Source: Nageia nagi
Lineage: Eukaryota; Pinophyta
Direction: 5' to 3'
Length of the DNA stretch: 64,000 nt
Assembly: GCA_050084985.1 (NCBI GenBank)
Contig: JBITNC010000001.1
Coordinates: forward strand, 178,870,001-178,934,000
The first letter of the stretch is position 1; each line of letters opens with the position of its first letter. Shown here in pieces: positions 61,213 through 64,000 of the stretch. Under the pieces are notes generated by a model. It was not told the DNA's origin. It saw only the letters and a program-made list of their open reading frames with translations, and did not search any database. The translations under genes were made by a program, and so were the position numbers.

Positions 61213-62478
61213 CATGAGAAGTTCATCCAAGAGTAAGACCATGCTAATTAATTTAAAAAGATAGCAATATCATGCAACCTTTCATACTTATTATGACACT
61301 AAGTATAAGATAATTAAAAAGCTTAGTATAGATACTAATCCATAGTTCTAGTAGAAAAACTAGTAGAATAAACCAACTTTGATGAAAAGGAATATGGGAG
61401 GGGCATTGGTTTTCACTAAGCCTAGCAATCTAGGTAATGCCAAAAAAGATCCTAATGTATGGAGAATTATTTATAGAGGAGAATTAGATAGATTTATCAA
61501 GGCATGCAGAGTTGGAAGTGATAGGAGACTAGTATATTATATTGTAAACACCTAGGATAATGGAGTATGCCATATTCATAGAAAGGAAATACATTTCAAT
61601 GAATCAACAATTATTGAAGCTATAGGCCTCCCAATAAATGAAAAGTAGTTAAATGAAATTCAAAAGTTAGCAAGGTTGATGAGATTAAAAAATTTGAAGG
61701 TGTTCAAATTCATTTGGAGAAATATAGGGTAGGCTTTTAAAGGAAAATCATTTCATACCCATGGTACAAACTATGCAATATTCTTATGAAATATATCACT
61801 CTGGAAGGGAGACATATAGAAGTCTATGGTTCCCACATCATTTTGATGAATCATTTCAAGCACCCATAATAACCTATCAACTTTGCATAATTTGTTCAAT
61901 TTTCTATGATGGTGTTAGTCAATAAGTGTAGGGCCAAACTAGATGTAATTCCCCTTCACCAGGAGGTCATGCTTATGGTTTACTAGCATCACCTCGCAAA
62001 CTATATACAAAGATAGCCTCATCCAAGGGATAGGCATGATCATTCAAGGAAGATGTGTAATAATGTCAAGAGTGTTGAATATGAAATTCCATAATTAGAA
62101 ATAATACAAAATGTTAAGTGGAGTACATAATACATGCATGTGCTCATAATAAACCTCATATCATGGAAGATTTGGAGGATCATGAGGTGCAAGAAAGGCC
62201 TTGTGAGGAAAATAATACATACCCTATAGATGATGTTCTTAACAAAGAATAAAAATGTCATGTACCATCGAGGATAAGGACAAGGTCTATATCTCAAGAA
62301 GAGAAAGAAAAAGGTAAGATGAATCCTAAAATTGAGAGAACTATAATGTTCTATATTACTCATCAAATGAGTTACATATATAGGCTTAAGAAAGCCATTA
62401 CAAGACAAAATAAGAAGTTGAGGATAATATTCTCAACCCATAATAAAACTCTAACTTCACACTATACGTATCACCCCT
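61213..62478 (+). pseudogene. decayed ORF of unknown family, stops almost all TAG
   Basis: A coherent plus-strand frame starts with ATG at 61213 and continues to about 61850. It includes KTMLINLKR, FHTYYDTKYKIIKKLSIDTN, DPNVWRIIYRGELDRFIKAC, CHIHRKEIHFNESTIIEAIG and LPINEK. Ten of its first eleven stops are TAG. After frameshifts, a second good frame at about 62150-62478 has LEDHEVQERPCEENN, PSRIRTRSISQEEKEK, HQMSYIYRLKKAITRQNKK and ends with TAG. The block with HIHRKEIHF...IIEAIGLP has the same general pattern as VVRDLQGKRVLNL...IVATFNPP in the extra ORF of Gypsy-2. It may therefore be the 3' ORF of another Gypsy-type element. Function unknown. Confidence 0.5.
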
Positions 62479-62489
62479 AGATCACTACA

Positions 62490-62649
62490 TGACAAATTTG
62501 TTATAACAACAAATCACAAGGAATATACCCTAAATATTTAATCCTAGACTTTAGACTTTAGGGAAATACTTTAGGGAAAATACTCTTAGTCCTAATTAAT
62601 TAATCCTAATAACTTAGGACTTAGGGATATGTAGGATATAATTCCAACA
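62490..62649 (-). repeat. 3' LTR (short or truncated) of the second acidic-ORF element
   Basis: On the minus strand it starts TGTTGGAATTATATCC at 62649, directly after the polypurine tract AAAGGGGAGA (62651-62660). It then matches LTR A through CTAAGTCCTAAGTTATTA and GATTAATTAATTAGGAC. Beyond about 62580 the match is weak, and the end (TG at 62490) is an estimate. Shorter than LTRs A-C. Confidence 0.7.
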
Positions 62650-62660
62650 TTCTCCCCTTT
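62650..62660 (-). other. polypurine tract of the second acidic-ORF element
   Basis: AAAGGGGAGAA on the minus strand, directly before TGTTGGAAT. Typical for Copia elements. It primes plus-strand synthesis. Confidence 0.85.
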
Positions 62661-62723
62661 AATGCTAAGTAACTCATGCAAGAGTTCTTAAGCATTACAA
62701 ATTTGGAAGAAACATAACCTTTT

Positions 62724-64000
62724 TCATTTCCTCCAATCATACAAAAGAAAATCAAAATTTTCAAGAAATAAATGGTAGCACTCCTTCCACTTGTTGTATG
62801 GAGTTTTCTTCATTGTTGTTGATGTTGCTCCTTCATTGAGTGTCTCCTTTTGTTGAGTAGCTCCCCCTTCAACAAAATTCTTTCCATATGTGATCTTAAT
62901 AAACCACTCTTTTTCATCTCTTGGATGGTCTTCAAACCATGCTTTTAGTGACATTCCATCAATGCTATAAGTATTGGTTTTCAAGAACCAATCTCTCTCA
63001 CAATGGTGTTTGAACCATTCTTTCATCTCTCTCTCATTTTTTATATGGTGTTTAAACCATGTTTGCAAGTAGTCATTTGCTCTTGCATTCATTACATCAT
63101 AGCATACTCCACATGAGTATGTTCTCATCATTTCACAATAATCATTATACCACACTACTCTCTCACAAATGTCTACACACACTTTGAGACAATGGAAAGC
63201 CACACATTGGCTAATTACATATGCAACCAAATGTTGCTCCTCACACAAAGTTTCACTCAAAAAATCACACCTTACTAAGGTTTTACATTCTTCATTTGGA
63301 TCCACATGACCCAAGTTTTTCATCAATGTCTTCTCCCAAGGAAGACTCTTCAATGTTGTCTCCATGATGCAATCCTCAAGCAATGCCTTGATAAGACATT
63401 CTCCTCCATTCTCCATAGCCTTCAAGCTATCCTTCACACATCTAATTAGCAAACATTCATTAGTAGCATTAGCAAATAAGCCAAAAAATAAGAAATCATT
63501 TCCTCTAATGATGTTTTGGTGAGTAGATATCCACATTAATCTTTCCTTTGATGTTACTTTTAAAGCAATCATTTCTTCATTCATGATAAGGAATTCCCAT
63601 GATTCCTCTTTGCATATTGTTGCTTTTATAAGACAACTCTCAAGATCTTTTGATGCCTCCATTTCACCATGAAGTCCATCAATGGCTATCTCATTATCTT
63701 CTATCTCCTCCTTGAGATAGTCATCTTCATTTTCTTCTTTTTCTTCTTCACAAAGTACTATCTCACTATTCTTTCTCTCCTCATTGAGAGATACTTTGTC
63801 ATTCACTCTTGGTGAGTGATCTTCTTGCATGAACATGGAGTTTATAGCCTCCATTTCTTCTTCATCAATGACCTCTCTAATATCATCATCCCATATTGTC
63901 TCCATAAGACAATCATCATGTACCTTCTCCATGAAGCATTCCTCATCTTCTCCTCTCTTCTCAACAAGAAGAAGATTCTCACATACACTCTCCTCCTTGA
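62724..64000 (-). CDS. intact acidic Cys/Trp-rich protein of a Copia-like element, partial (runs off the window)
   Basis: The frame ends with a stop at 62724 and is open to the window edge (at least 424 codons). An ATG exists at 63932, but the 22 codons before it are open and continue the same repeat style (GEDEECFMEK), so the true start is probably outside. Residues here count from that ATG. Residues 1-190 are very acidic with short [ED]C[LIF][MI] units (DDCLMET, ESCLIKA, GECLIKA, EDCIMET). Residues 202-280 form the part best conserved in the copy at 20046-21264 (NLGHVDPNEECK, CDFLSETLCEEQH, YCEMMRTYSCGVC, with CxxC at 274-277). Residues 291-345 hold five WF pairs (TWFKHH, EWFKHH, DWFLK, AWFEDH, EWFIK). 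About 20 Cys in total. No signal peptide, membrane segment or known catalytic motif is visible. The polypurine tract and LTR follow within 75 bases. Function unknown. Confidence 0.75.
   Translation of the reverse strand, partial: KEESVCENLLLVEKRGEDEECFMEKVHDDCLMETIWDDDIREVIDEEEMEAINSMFMQEDHSPRVNDKVSLNEERKNSEIVLCEEEKEENEDDYLKEEIEDNEIAIDGLHGEMEASKDLESCLIKATICKEESWEFLIMNEEMIALKVTSKERLMWISTHQNIIRGNDFLFFGLFANATNECLLIRCVKDSLKAMENGGECLIKALLEDCIMETTLKSLPWEKTLMKNLGHVDPNEECKTLVRCDFLSETLCEEQHLVAYVISQCVAFHCLKVCVDICERVVWYNDYCEMMRTYSCGVCYDVMNARANDYLQTWFKHHIKNEREMKEWFKHHCERDWFLKTNTYSIDGMSLKAWFEDHPRDEKEWFIKITYGKNFVEGGATQQKETLNEGATSTTMKKTPYNKWKECYHLFLENFDFLLYDWRK

Overview
This window looks like AT-rich heterochromatin from a large plant nuclear genome. 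It holds remnants of plant-type Ty3/Gypsy (Tat-like, with a second RNase H), Ty1/Copia and L1-type LINE elements, nested and decayed, and no intact ordinary host gene. Prokaryotic gene organisation, CRISPR arrays, rRNA and tRNA genes were not seen. A gymnosperm, for example a conifer, is my best guess (inference, moderate). The reasons are the age of the repeats, the extreme dilution of genes, and a decayed transposase-like gene of a family that I associate with non-flowering land plants.

Layout. 1-2.3 kb is AT-rich with a (TA)n tract. From 2.3 to 16.5 kb lies Gypsy-1 on the minus strand: 5' LTR at 15.53-16.50, primer-binding site, gag, protease, RT, RNase H, second RNase H, integrase, and an extra post-integrase ORF at 2.3-3.9. 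Its gag/leader is split at 10.73-15.43 by a non-coding plus-strand Copia-like element that carries a 39-bp GC-rich minisatellite. From 16.71 to 24.17 kb lies a minus-strand non-autonomous Copia-like element arranged LTR-5' part-LTR-internal-LTR. Its internal part carries a decayed acidic Cys-rich ORF. Its left LTR was split by a young, complete, non-coding LTR element (16.833-19.653) with 271-bp LTRs and a TCCTA target duplication.

24.7-26.6 kb is a decayed Copia RT/RNase H on the plus strand. 30.4-32.15 kb is a broken, possibly intron-containing coding region with 18-19-residue repeats. 33.3-35.6 kb is a decayed minus-strand transposase-like gene. 38.7-39.56 kb is a satellite-like array with a period of about 180-190 bp. 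43.01-54.92 kb is Gypsy-2 on the plus strand, with both 1.35-kb LTRs, the order protease-second RNase H-RT-RNase H-integrase, and a 3.4-kb extra 3' region with a Pro/Ser/Thr-rich and a coiled-coil part. 55.96-61.16 kb is an L1-type LINE with ORF1 and ORF2. 61.2-62.5 kb is another decayed ORF. 62.49-64.0 kb is the 3' end of a second acidic-ORF Copia-like element.

The only long, unbroken reading frame is at 62.72-64.0 kb on the minus strand. It is open to the window edge and encodes at least 424 residues of an unrecognised, acidic, Cys- and Trp-rich protein. Its decayed relative sits at 20.0-21.3 kb. This recurring protein just upstream of the 3' LTR of a Copia-like element is the best candidate for something undescribed. 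Most frames elsewhere are broken by TAG codons where Gln is expected, which fits deamination of methylated CAG sites.
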